Shown one piece after another: positions 36,232 through 46,879 of a stretch of 64,000 nt of DNA. The position numbers were made by a program, and so were the translations under genes. Position 1 is the first letter of the stretch, and each line of letters starts with the position of its first letter. The DNA is from Macrosoma leucophasiata (taxonomy: Eukaryota > Arthropoda > Insecta > Lepidoptera > Hedylidae). Location: contig JAWQUS010000001.1 of the NCBI GenBank assembly GCA_036365455.1, positions 21,555,001 to 21,619,000 of the forward strand, in the 5' to 3' direction. The notes beneath the pieces are model-generated. The model was not told the origin of the DNA and did no database searches. It saw only the letters and a list, made by a program, of their open reading frames with translations.

Positions 36232-39200
36232 TTAGCTCTTTTTATTAAATAACATGTTAAGCATATCCCATATTACTAAGGATAGCGTGGTGTGAGGGGC
36301 TATTCTCAAGTAAAGGGGTCCCAGGCCTTTATAAAGGCCGTGTAACCCTTCTTTTCTGTAAATTTTTCTCAGACAATCGAAAACACCGTTGTACAGAAGT
36401 TCACCTCCCTTTGCTGGACCTGCGAATTTATATTGAATTTATATAAGGCAGTTGTTATATACCTACGTAGGAAAATTTTATTGAATCGTTTGAATGTGTT
36501 TGTTAAAAAAATATTCCGTTAGTTAGAGTGTCTTTAGATTAATTAATAGATATACTTCAAAGTTATACATTTTATTAGCAATAAGTACCTATAAGCCTAA
36601 AATTTGTGAAGGAAAATTAAACGTTTTTTTACTTTTTTTACTTTTTTTTATACAAATAATTTACGAGTCATTAAGATGCGTGTCTTAAATTAGAACGTTA
36701 TAGGTAAATGTGGAAAAGATCAGATATGATCCCAAAATTGTCTCGCTTAAACTTTTACATTTTGGAGAATAACATTAAAGAACTGAATCTACTATTCTAA
36801 TCTTTTTTTTTAATAATAGTGCTACTTACAGTTGAAAGTTAAAGAATGGAAATGTATTGTTTAATAATTCTCATAGATTTATCTACGAATCATCAAAGAC
36901 AAAGGCTTTGCTGTGATTTGAAGTATTATTTTATAACGGAATCGAAATATTTATCTTATTAATTTAAAAAATATTATCATATCAAAAGGTTTTTAAAAAC
37001 ATTCACACAACAACCAGAGATTATTCAAGTTGAAGCCAGGTTAGGTACGTAGGTATAGTTGTCTCAGATTATAGATAATAAGTATCTAATTAAAATATAA
37101 TCTGTAACGTTTTCGTAGGTTTTCGCGAGCGTCATACATTCACGTTCCAAAATACAGAATCTGTAATCTGAGAGTTTCAGCAAAACCTAATAAACAATCC
37201 CGAAATCCCAAACTAAAGCAGTTATGGAGCACCGAAAAGCAGCAACCCTCAACCTTCAAGCACGAGCAGTATAAGAACAGGCTGTAAGATCATTACGTTT
37301 ATCGGGTAGTTATGTAATCAAAATCGTTTAAAGGAAACGTTCCAAAATACAAAATCATTTTTTAAAGAAAAATGGAAAGAAAAATTTGACTTCAGACGAG
37401 ATTCGAACTCGCGGCCTACTGGGAATCTAGTCCAGCCGCTCTTCCAATTGAGCTTTTTCTTTCCATTTTTCTTTAAAAAATATTTCACAAGCATGTGTTA
37501 ATGTGAAATAATATAAAACTACAAAATCATTTTCAGCTATTCAAATCGTTTATTATACCTTCAATTAATTGTCGTAAGAGACAAGTTTAGAGTGATCTGT
37601 GGTCGTAAGTATATTTCAACAATGTCAAAGTAGCAATATGGTGACATATTGTCATACAAAAATTACAAGTTATAATAAATCTATGAAAAATACATAAAAT
37701 AAAATATTTCCGACAAAAAAACGACTCAAATATTGAGTATTTTCCATGATTCTACGTAATTTTTCTCTATCTTTTGATATAGTGTACAAGGTGCGGGCCC
37801 AACGTACAACTTGTCCTTTTTCCGCTGGTATTATAATTTGATATTAATTTGTTTTGGTTTGGAATGCCGACTCCCGGGAAAGATTTAAAAATATTATTAA
37901 AATAGGCCTACCTACGTTATTTTAAAGTTGGCTATAGGTATATTGAAAAATATTGCATTCGTTGGAAAGGTCCCGGGCTCCGTGAGGTTTATAGCAGAAA
38001 AAAATAGGATTTTATAACGACATCAACGCGGGCGTAGCCGCGGGCAACAGCTACTAGGCTCTAAAATTTTTATTTGGCTTGGCACCGACTTCAATGTAAA
38101 GTAGGTAGGTACGTAGCCCATATTAAAGTAATTGTCTTATTATAATTAATGGGTTACGTTTTTTTTTTCCCTTAGGTAATAGGAAATTTAACTAATTGAG
38201 TTTATTTTTCGCTTTTTAGTGTTTTTTGTGTATTGAGGTTTTTAAATAATTTACTTTTTGCTTTTGTGGTGTTGTAAATAGTACAAACATAAGTTAGAGT
38301 AGGTGGTGTAAGATGGGGAGGCCATGCGTAAATTCATCACGTATGAGAAAGCGTCGAGTGGAGGAGTCTCGAAATGAGCGTCTGAAGTCAGAGAAAGAAA
38401 TAGATGACAATGGGACCACCCTTTCAAACAAAAAAAATATCCAAATTGGTATCTACAGGCGTTTTCGAATGATCGCGGTTTATAATAACATTTTTTAATG
38501 AAACAAACGTGTAACTATTATTAGTATTATTAAGTAGATATTTCAACTACGAAGGTACCATACATAGTCTACATCATCAGTTAAACTTCATCAAATTGTG
38601 CTTTCGGAAAGCAAACACACGGAACATTATTATTATTTTATTATTAAAAAATACCGAAAACCTTTCAAGTGTGCACGGAATAGGTGTGCTATGAAATTTA
38701 AACAGTTCCCTCGATTTTTCCAAGATTCCATCATCAGATATTGATATGGTTACAATGGGACCACCTGTGAGGTATAAAAAATACCTTTCAAACAAAAAAA
38801 AATATACCGAAATCGGTAAAGGCGTTTTCAACTTATATAAAAAAAAATCCGACGAATTGATGACCTTCTCTGTTTTTTGAAGTCGGTTAAAAAAGATTCC
38901 GGTGAATTGATAAATTACTCCTTTTTTCGAAGTCGGTTAAAACCCAGAAAGAAATTAAACTTGGATGATTTTTATCTGTGTCAATTAGTCTTTTCTTCAC
39001 AATTGAAAATTGTTAGGTGGACCATGGGCAATACATTCCGCTGAATTATCTAGCAGGTGGACCACCGGAAGTAAAATTTACCCCTGGTACACCTAACTCA
39101 CAAGAGGTGTACCATGGGCAGAAAATTTTACCCACGGTTCACCCAGGTGGACTAAGTAGGTGTACCACGGGCAATGACCGGTTTCACCTAATAGTACCTC

Positions 39201-42200
39201 TTCATCTTCAAGTTTAATTACTTACTACACGCCATATCTGTAATGATCTTGCATCCAGCGGGCGTATTATGTTACCCCGCGGCCATCTACATTTGCTTTA
39301 AACTGGGGTAATAACATAATTAAAACAATAAAAACACAAGATTGAAAACTGCAATGTTACCTACATTGCAGTTTTCTCAAAAAGATGCTAAATCTCATGT
39401 TACGTCAAAGCAGCAATGAACCGCATAGTGGCTTTCAAATTGATGACCACTGGGTTAGATAATACATCCCCTGATCTCTTACCAGAAGCGCGGACACGTT
39501 CACAAAAATTACCCTGATTATAAAGACGTGTGTTCACTACATCCAGCGGGGTTTCCACAATCACGCACAACACACCACACATAAGGCTTGCGACAAATGC
39601 CAGGGTTGCTGGTGAGTGCATGAAATAGCCATGTGAGAGGAGGCTCTGTTTCACTCTGCAATGATAAAGTGTATGATTAGGTAATGGGTAATGACAGTGG
39701 TGGTCTTAGATAAAGAGGGAAGCTTCTTGTGGCCACGCAGGACCCCACCAAAATAAGACATACAGAAAAGTATCAAAATAATACTTATGTGGGTCTTCAT
39801 GGTCCGCCAGACCTGTACGACTGAGGACTATCTCTCCATCTCTTTTAATTGGCTCTGTCATGGAATATTATTTTGCAAATGGATTAAAGGAGTTTACATC
39901 GCGTCGTGTGAATCTAGGTTCAGTTATTTTCTTAAACCTTAACTTCGGAAGATACGGACGTATGCGAGAGCTTTCTCCTGGCTCCGCACCAAAGACGTTG
40001 AGAAGAAACACCGCAAGGGGTTTCCAGCTTTTTTTAGTCATACCACATCATCTGTTCACTGAAATGGTGATATATTCAGTTGCCCCCGCGGCGATTGCCA
40101 TGGGTGCGCATGATGGGTTTACCCGCGCTAAAAAAGAATTTCGCCTGACGGCTATGTACATTTTTGAGGATAACAATTAAATTAGCTGTAAATTGGGTTA
40201 TTATTTCATTTACAGGATGAAGAGAGATGGGCATCTGCGCTGCCATCCTCTGATGACGCCTGCGTTTTGAGATAATATTTCGTGTTCATGAAAGTATAAA
40301 CTATTGGTATACGTGCGACGTGATGCTGACGTGGTACTCTAATTAGGATTGATCGACCTCAACGAAACATGCTAATACGAAATCCTATTTTTTGAAACTA
40401 AACATGCTATGTAGATTGCTGCAGTAGCGTGAAATGATTGAGCATTACAAATCAACAAACACTCGAGCAAACGTTCAAACAACTTCCAGAGGAAACCTAA
40501 CGTTGCAAAATTGTTTAATAGTTGCCTCCCAACTGTCGAATATTATAAGCAAGGATCAGAGAAAAACGAAGTTATTTTTGCTTAATTTAATTCATTTTAG
40601 AGATTTAGTTAGTAAAAAGTCCTGCCAAACTCTATCAAATTTGGTAAATATAAAAAATCTAAAGTGCAATGGACTAGATGATCAGATAATACGAGTATTA
40701 TTCGATGAGAATTAGTTTCGTGGGACTTATCTTTTGGGAATGTAGGCTGTGAAAATTTATTTAACAAAATAAATATAATAACTCAAAATTTGCATATCTA
40801 CATTACGACTGACTGATACTGAATAACATGATATGTTCTTAGGTTTTCGCGAGCTACACTCATTGAAATAAAACTATTTTTACGGATTTATCTCGCGTAT
40901 ATTAAACTAAAATGATTTTTAAAATCAACCCGACGTTTCGGTCGCTTTTCAGCTTCCGTGGTCCCGGGCAGACTGAGGTGACATTTGTCTGACAGAAGTT
41001 TGAAAAAATTATATGTAGCTACCTCCATCGATTTCGTAAACGCCTTGCGTAGCGTTCACGATTAACACAATAACGTCGGGTTGATTTTAAAAATCATTTT
41101 AGTTTAATATACGCGAGATAAATCCGTAAAAATAGTTTTATTTCAATGATACTGAATAATCAGCTTTCTAATGAAACTCATGTCGCAACGTTAGGTCACA
41201 TCCAGGGGATTTCCACGACATATTCAAGCGACTATTACCCTGGTTATAGAGTCGTACGGCGACTACGTCAAAAGGGCATATCGCTAGAGCGACCATCACG
41301 CCACTGAGGGCGCTCGCGGCGAACGCGAGACCCAACGGCGAATTTTTGCAGATGCCGTGGGACTGTAACGTCTCTTTTGCTCTGCAAAAAGTTATGAACA
41401 TTATGAATAACATTAGGTAGGTATCTTAAAATAACGAGAACGCCGAAATCCCTATGGACCGACAGATAAAGTATTTAGAAAGGCATGTTCTCCATCAACA
41501 GATGGGCTAACCTCTACCTCATAGAGATAGTCGATCACAGGCATAGAGCAACACAGGCCACCGGCCGCGGCGGACTTGAGGGGAGTAGCTATAGCGTTTA
41601 TTACCGATGCAAAACAGTCTGTCATTCTTTGCGGGGGGAAATGCGTGCGACACACACGCACACAACAAAAATCGGAATTATTCCCAGTTGCCCCCGTCAC
41701 ACCTTGACTTTAACAAAATACAAAAACAATTTCACGCACACATCTAAACATCTAGGCGATAGGTTTAGGCCCATTTGGGCTTGTACTTTGACAGAGGGGA
41801 AAGCCTGCATATGGCTGCTCCCCTCCGGTGTTGCTCTATGATCACAGGTAAACAGAGCTGCCTAAAGAGAGTCCTGAACAGTACCGATTTTACCTGGTGT
41901 TATATGAGCTGGTGCTTGGGAAGGCAACCAGGACCGGGTTTAGTGGCTTCAAATTACCAGAGACTTTAACAATAAGATTACTCAAGAGATGGACGTAAGG
42001 TAAGGTCAAGGTAAGGACGCTGTTTAGACGAATAGGCTCTAATCAAATTCAATTTTCTGATAGTCGTATGAACTGCCGAATACTTTTAAAATTATATATT
42101 CCAATATTTTCAGATATTTCGGAATCAACTACAAAGTCTATCGGGACTTGCAATGAGAGAATAAGTAACAGGGAAAGTTACTTTTTAATCCGCGCATATA

Positions 42201-44937
42201 AAAAAAGTTTTGAGAAAAATCCCTAATGCCATGGAACCACGGGTAATTAAAATTACCCGTGGACCCGGTGATGGGTCAACCCAACGAACATGGGTAAACG
42301 CCCAAAAAATGTACTAACAAATAGGTTTTACTACTAGGTAACCTAAATCGATTTAGATTCTAAACCACAGAATAAAAAAAAAGTTAAATAGTATGTATGT
42401 ATCTTCACGCCAGGTCCCTAACGGGGTAGGCAGAGAGTGTAGAGCGCCAGATATCCCGGTTCTGACAAACCTCTCGTGCCTCGTCTACCTTCATCATTCT
42501 CTTCATACATGCACGCCGATTCCTAAGACTTGACCCCACCATCAGACAGAACTCGACCTATTTGGTCATGGTAGGTCAGTCTTGGTCTTCCTGGGCTAAG
42601 TTAAATAGTGGCTAGAGATTTACAATTTTGAATAACTTACGTTGAAAATGTGGTAAGTTGAGCGGCGCTGCCGACTGCCAGTCGAGTGCAGGTTGCTGAC
42701 ACACCAGCGAAGTATCCTCGCATGCCTTCTATCTTATAGATTTTCACGAACCCATCCATCATACCTGGAAATACGAGTTTGGAAAACATTTTAAGAACTT
42801 AAACACGATATTCATATTACTATAATCTAATTAGGTGTACAAAGACTATATAGTTCTCATGTCACAGTGTTTGTAATTAAACTCCTCCGAAACAACTTGA
42901 CAGATTTCTATGGTTTTTTTTGTGTATCTGAGAATGTCCTCGCAGTTTAGGTCGTAAACAATTTTTACATAATACCACTAAGGCCGATTTTCGCTTAACA
43001 AGTTACAGCGTAAGCATGTGCAAAACTATGCGAAATAAAATAATTAACTGCGATACAAATTAAATAAAGAAAAATAAAATATAGTCATTTTTTCATGTAA
43101 TGAAGGTGGCAAACAAGCATACAGACACAGGCACAAAGACCAGAGCTTAAATATCAGATGCGGTGCCCTCCCTGAGACTTGAGTTAGGTATTATGTCTCT
43201 GTGATAGTTATTACGGGACCATACATTACCATCTAACCGGTACACGATAGTGCCGAACACTACCATTTAGCGGCAGATAAATTAGGTAATGCGGTAGTGG
43301 CTACGCTCTCGAGCTCCTACACTGGAACCCTACTACCAGTAATTTACAGACAATAAGAATCTTACCATCATACCTATGCTGTCTCCCAACAGCTATACTC
43401 GGGTGAGAAGCCGCTTGTATCCTCGTCTTGACTACGGACGCAGGGTTAGCAGCCAATCCACTCATAACACCACTCACACTTGACCAGAATATTGTCTTAT
43501 TAATACTAATATCACCGTCTTTCGTTTTGGTCCAACCTTGAACCTCTGCTATGTGGTACATGCCTAACCTGTAAACAAGATACGTTTTTAAATAATGATG
43601 ATGGCAAACAAGAATTCAGTTCACATTAATGGTAAGTGCATTCTATAAACATTAACCCCTTTATTTATAAACGTATATTAGATACGTTTTAGAATGCTTT
43701 GTCTTTGTCAGTTGCATTGTCAAATGTGCAGGATAGAAAAAGACAGAGGAGAGATTAGCAACACTTTAGCTAAAATACGTTTATGAATAAGGGGGTAAGT
43801 CATCTATACAAAAACAGACGATATATCGCCTCCCTGAGGCCTAAGTTGTTTTGTGATAGTTATTTCAGGGCTATGGGCTATTCGAGTACATTACTATCTA
43901 ACTGAAACCCTACCATTTTGCGTTACATATAATAGGTATTAAAATAATGCGGTCTTGCCTATGCCATGGAACTCCAACACTGGAGCTTCATCACCGATTT
44001 GAAATACGATTCAATCTACGATTAATTCTACACTACACAGGCTGATACCTGTTCAAGTGTTAGTGCTGCATCGTCAGAGGGAATGGAGGTTATGCCTAGG
44101 TAATTGAAATACATATTTTTTTGTTTAGTAAGTGGCAAACAAGCATGCAGTTCACATTGATGCTAAGTGATGACTGCACCCTATAGACACCCACACAAAG
44201 ACCATGGTCAAAATGCACATGCGTTACCACTCCAGAGGCCTAATGTGTATTTTTTTTATGTAATAAAAGTGGCAAACAAGCATGCCGTTCACATTGATGT
44301 TAAGTGATGACTGCACCCTATAGACACCCACACAAAGACCATGGTCAAAATGCACATGCGTTACCACTCCAGAGGACTAATGTGTATTTTTTTATGTAAT
44401 AAAAGTGGCAAACAAGCATGCCGTTCACATTGATGTTAAGTGGTGATTGCAGCCTATAGACACCCACACAAAGAGCAAGGTCAAAAGGATGCGTTAGCCC
44501 TCCTGAGGCCTAAGGTGTTATGCCTCTGTGCCGGAAATTACAGGGCCACTTTACCACCTGACCGGAACACGATAGTGTTGAACACTAACATTTAGCGGAC
44601 AGTATATTAATCATTCGGTTCGGCGTTATAAGCCTCAAGTGAAACGGGGCACTTTGTTTTATAGAAGGTATGTATAGATATAGATAAATATTGCTTACCT
44701 AACAGAATTCATGCTAAACCCCAGCAGCATAGCCGGAGCCAATCCTTTTTGCAATGCGAGGATTCCGTCCGCTCTAGCAATGACGAAGGTGGCGTGGAAT
44801 ATGCCCCTGTACCGTGGCGTGTGCTCGTTGCGCGCGCGCAGCTCTCCTTGCAGCTGCAGCCGAGTCTTCACCACGTCCATGGGATTGGTGATGATGGTTG
44901 CGCCGGCGCCGGCCAGCCCACCGATTACGAAGTCCAT
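36232..44937 (-). CDS. SLC25A35: Mitochondrial carrier, SLC25A34/35-like (gene 2), alternative exon 4
   Basis: Paralogue of gene 1. Exons in transcript order: 44937-44699 (239 nt), 43568-43366 (203), 42764-42641 (124), one of two exon 4 versions (41381-41239 or 39655-39513, both 143), and 36419-36232 (188), giving 298 aa with either. The frame closes with both. Motifs: NPMDVVKTR in repeat 1; NPASVVKTR in repeat 2 (Ser in place of acid); 'SIAVGRQHRYDGMMDGF' typical of SLC25A34/35; repeat 3 motif CPFDVVAVR (4a) or TPLDVVNTR (4b); last exon 'GLYKGLGPLYLRIAPHTTLSLVIWDML'. Likely an inner mitochondrial membrane transporter of unknown substrate. The ATG context aaccaacATGG is good; a CAG 12 nt upstream suggests a non-coding first exon. 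The extra intron splits a segment that is one 327-nt exon in gene 1. Confidence 0.87.
37357..37515 (-). repeat. tRNA-like SINE family B, foldback copy
   Basis: A tRNA-like body (37388-37454, minus) lacking its 5' acceptor strand, with the family tail on both sides in opposite orientation: 'taaagaaaaatggaaagaaaa' on the left and its inverted copy on the right. It looks like a collapsed inverted dimer of the arrangement at 45.5-45.8 kb. It is intronic to carrier gene 2. Confidence 0.65.
38018..38945. repeat. Cluster of non-autonomous element remnants
   Basis: Includes a 'gcgggcgtagccgcgggcaacagctac' end at 38031-38057 (a palindromic CGCGG..CCGCG near a CTA-type end, reminiscent of a Helitron terminus; tentative), two copies of 'aatgggaccacc…ctttcaaacaaaaaa' (38410, 38757), and a tandem 'gaagtcggttaaaa' motif (38880, 38930). 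The 61-codon frame at 38313-38498 falls across these repeats and is probably not a host gene. Confidence 0.5.
39015..39189. repeat. Array of ~40-bp imperfect palindromes
   Basis: Units 39055-39094 and 39105-39144 each run from AGGTGKACC to ACC(T/C) around an AAAATTT centre and are near self-complementary. Related half-units lie at 39015 and 39158. A similar core (CCACGGGTAATT/AATTACCCGTGG) stands alone at 42237-42262. Confidence 0.55.
39513..39655 (-). CDS. Alternative exon 4b of carrier gene 2
   Basis: 143 nt, with acceptor ttgcAG and donor GG|GTAATT; entry phase 2 and exit phase 1. Encodes 'VKQSLLSHGYFMHSP…TPLDVVNTRLYNQG', which holds the third SLC25 signature motif and its helix. By eye 24 of 48 residues match exon 4a. 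The proximal partner is exon 5 at 36419. Confidence 0.82.
40828..41147. mobile_element. Foldback element with perfect 77-bp arms
   Basis: The arm 40861-40937 (cattgaaataaaac…cccgacgtt) is identical to the reverse complement of 41072-41148, with a ~134-bp loop holding 'tttcggtcgcttttcagc'. TGATACTGAATAA occurs at 40814-40826 and again at 41147-41159, a likely 13-bp target duplication. It lies in the intron between the two alternative exons of carrier gene 2. Confidence 0.8.
41239..41381 (-). CDS. Alternative exon 4a of carrier gene 2
   Basis: 143 nt, with acceptor tttttgcAG and donor GG|GTAATA; entry phase 2 and exit phase 1, same as 4b. Encodes 'AKETLQSHGICKNSP…CPFDVVAVRLYNQG'. Joining 4a to 4b would break the reading frame, so a transcript can use only one of them. 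Confidence 0.82.
41542..41840. mobile_element. hAT-like MITE 'CATAGAGC', copy 3
   Basis: 299 bp with perfect ends CATAGAGCAAC / GTTGCTCTATG and a perfect 8-bp TSD ATCACAGG (41534-41541 and 41841-41848). It lies in the intron between exons 3 and 4a of carrier gene 2. Confidence 0.9.
42398..42600 (-). repeat. LINE-like 3' fragment sharing the family C tail
   Basis: 'tcttcacgcc…gggtaggcagag' is the reverse complement of the family C SINE tail and continues into unrelated sequence to about 42600. This is consistent with a LINE whose 3' end is shared by the SINE. Confidence 0.45.
43086..43342 (-). repeat. Family A repeat, antisense, near full length
   Basis: Intronic in carrier gene 2; its 5' end stops about 24 bp from the exon 2 donor. 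Diverged from the 23606 copy by scattered substitutions. Confidence 0.8.
43591..43997 (-). repeat. Family A repeat split by a MITE
   Basis: Diverged antisense copy: 3' part 43591-43655 and remainder 43796-43997, interrupted by the 43656-43795 MITE. Confidence 0.75.
43656..43795. mobile_element. 'CCCCCTTATTCATAAACG' MITE, copy 1
   Basis: About 140 bp with inverted ends CCCC(C)TTATTcATAAACGTA, flanked by TAA (43653-43655 and 43796-43798). Other copies are at 49571 and 58683. The 3-bp TSD is compatible with PIF/Harbinger. Confidence 0.75.
44113..44612 (-). repeat. Three tandem 3'-halves of family A
   Basis: Unit 1 (44113-44249) and unit 2 (44250-44386) are the same ~137-bp 3' portion ending at 'ccagaggcctaatgtgta'. 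Unit 3 (44387-44612) runs further into the element. Units 2 and 3 share private changes ('catgccgttcac', 'gtaataaaag'), so the array grew locally by tandem duplication. Confidence 0.82.
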
Positions 44938-45285
44938 GTTGGTTCAACTCTGGGAAATACAGGAAATATCTGGTTTACTACATTTTTCTTCCAAGTTATT
45001 ACCAAAAACAACTTAAGGCCGTGAAATATATTTTTTTAACACTGATCAAACCTTCTTTTACCTGGTGTTTTTTTTTATTATGTAGTTACTTTTCAACCAG
45101 CTTGGTATCTACCCAAAAGTTTAAAACTACTAAGTACTCGAATAATTTAAAGAGCGTGAAAAAAACAAGAAATTGACTCGTTTCCTTAGCCTATTTAACG
45201 TCTTAAAATAGACGCATACCTAAAAACATGCTTATAATTAAAAAAGATATAATGCTGCCTCAAGTTTACTGGTGGTTTTAGTTTT

Positions 45286-45387
45286 TACTGGTGGTAGAGC
45301 TTCAGTGATAAAGCTCGCGGGAGTAGGCACCACCACATTACCTAATTTACTTGCCGCTAAATGGAAGTGTTCAGCTCTATCGTACAC
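45286..45387 (+). repeat. Family A repeat, 5' fragment
   Basis: Starts 'tactggtggtagagcttcagtg' and stops after 'ttcagctctatcgta'. It lies upstream of carrier gene 2. Confidence 0.7.
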
Positions 45388-45480
45388 TACTATAACTAAG
45401 TATTCCACGCGGACATTGTTGAGGGCAAAGGCACACTTTCAAATGTCAATGACGCTACATTTAAACAGGTACAAACTTAT

Positions 45481-45780
45481 TTTTAAAGAAAAATGGAAAG
45501 AAAAATGTGACTTCAGGCGAGATTCGAACTCGCGACCTACTGGGAATCTAGTCCAGCCGTTATTCCAATTGAGTTACTGAAGTCCTGCCCGATTTGTCAA
45601 ATCTTTCCTTCACATCTATTGCATTGCTTTATGGTAGCAGCAATTGGAAGAGCGGCTGGACTAGATTCCCAGTAGGTCGCGAGTTCGAGTCTCGCCTGAA
45701 GTCAAATTTTTCTTTCCATTTTTCTTTAAAAATAAAATATATTTCACAAGCATGTGTTAATGCGAAATAATATAAAAACA
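45481..45780. repeat. Inverted pair of tRNA-like SINE family B
   Basis: A minus-strand tRNA-like copy (45509-45584) faces a plus-strand copy (45634-45703), and each is followed outward by the same tail (aaatggaaagaaaaat…). Together they form a ~300-bp foldback with a ~50-nt centre. The plus copy lacks its first few acceptor bases. Confidence 0.78.
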
Positions 45781-45842
45781 GGTACAAACTTAATCTAGCC
45801 TACTTTAACGACTTTAGCAAACCTTAGCAAATTTGTAACGAG

Positions 45843-46208
45843 TAGCGATGGCAATTAATCCTATTTCTCGTAAATTTCATAAGCATGCGAATTCGTGAGA
45901 GTAATTGCTATTGCTATGCTATTTGCTAATATGGTAAAAAATGACCTAATGAAGAGTAGATATGATTTCTGTTAATATGCAAATAAATTTATTAATGTTA
46001 AAGGATGCCACACTAATTATTATTCAAAAATCTCTTACAGTCATTCAATATACGATCCTAAATGCAAACAAATCGAAATTAATAACAAAATAATAGCGAA
46101 TTAGCGTTTCACATTTCGCAGAATTTCCCAAGTTCATATAATTTTTGAAATGCTAATACAGCATTAGCATGCTATCAATTAATGCGAATACTAATTAATC
46201 CATTACTA
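45843..46208. mobile_element. hAT-like non-autonomous element
   Basis: 366 bp with related ends TAGCGATGG(C)AATTAAT and ATTAATCCATTACTA, flanked by a perfect 8-bp TSD GTAACGAG (45835-45842 and 46209-46216). No coding capacity. Confidence 0.8.
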
Positions 46209-46275
46209 GTAACGAGCCATTTGCAAGGTTTTTTTTTCAATGACTAGGTACTTTAAATAGTGCTCTTTCTAATTT

Positions 46276-46498
46276 TACTGGTGGTAGAGCTCCAGTGACG
46301 GAGCTCACGGGCGTAGGCACCACCGCATTACCTAATATACCTACTTGCCGCTAAATGGTAGTGTTCAGCACTATCGTGTTCCGGTCAGGTGGTACTGTAC
46401 GGCCCTATAATTTTGTGGGTGTCTATAGGCTGCAGTCATCACTTAACATCAATGTGAACTGCATGCTTGTTTGCCACTTCCATTACATAAAAAAAAAT
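46276..46498 (+). repeat. Family A repeat, internally deleted
   Basis: Both ends and the A tail are present. About 60 bp between 'ggccctataatt' and 'ttgtgggtgtctatagg' are missing compared with 10264-10562. Confidence 0.85.
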
Positions 46499-46879
46499 GT
46501 TTAAAACTTTCATCTGGTTTAGTCGGTACCTACAGTTGCGTTATCACTCGTACCCGTATATTTGTGTTCAGAGGCTGTATCAAAAATGACGGGACTCTAC
46601 CTACTTGAACTTAAAAATGGAATAAGGTAGGTAAGTACTGATGAATGCTACAATTAGCGATACCGCGGCAGCCCGATTAAGTAATGTACCATATTAGGTA
46701 TGTACCCACAGAATATCTTTATTTATCTATTCCGTGTATGTACCTACTGGTTTTCCTGTCTACTCCCTAGAATTCCGTTCAGAGTAATAAGCTTAAGCAA
46801 TCATTTAGCAAGTAGGTTTTGATTGGTAATGGTTATACAATTTCAAACAATTTCCAAAATGATTTTGTCAGCGATATTA

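Noticed and set aside
38313..38498. Arg/Lys-rich 61-codon frame (MGRPCVNSSRMRKRRVEES)
   Set aside because: Tempting as a DNA-binding or transposon-protein start, but its second half is a dispersed repeat (ccctttcaaacaaaa) and it lies in a cluster of transposon remnants.
39860..40180. 106-codon plus-strand frame in the intron between exons 4b and 4a
   Set aside because: No domain, codon use unremarkable, antisense to the carrier transcript. It could be checked for expression but is not supportable as a gene.
40434..40715. 93-codon plus-strand frame in the same intron
   Set aside because: Low-complexity Lys/Asn/Leu composition expected from AT-rich DNA; no homology recognised.
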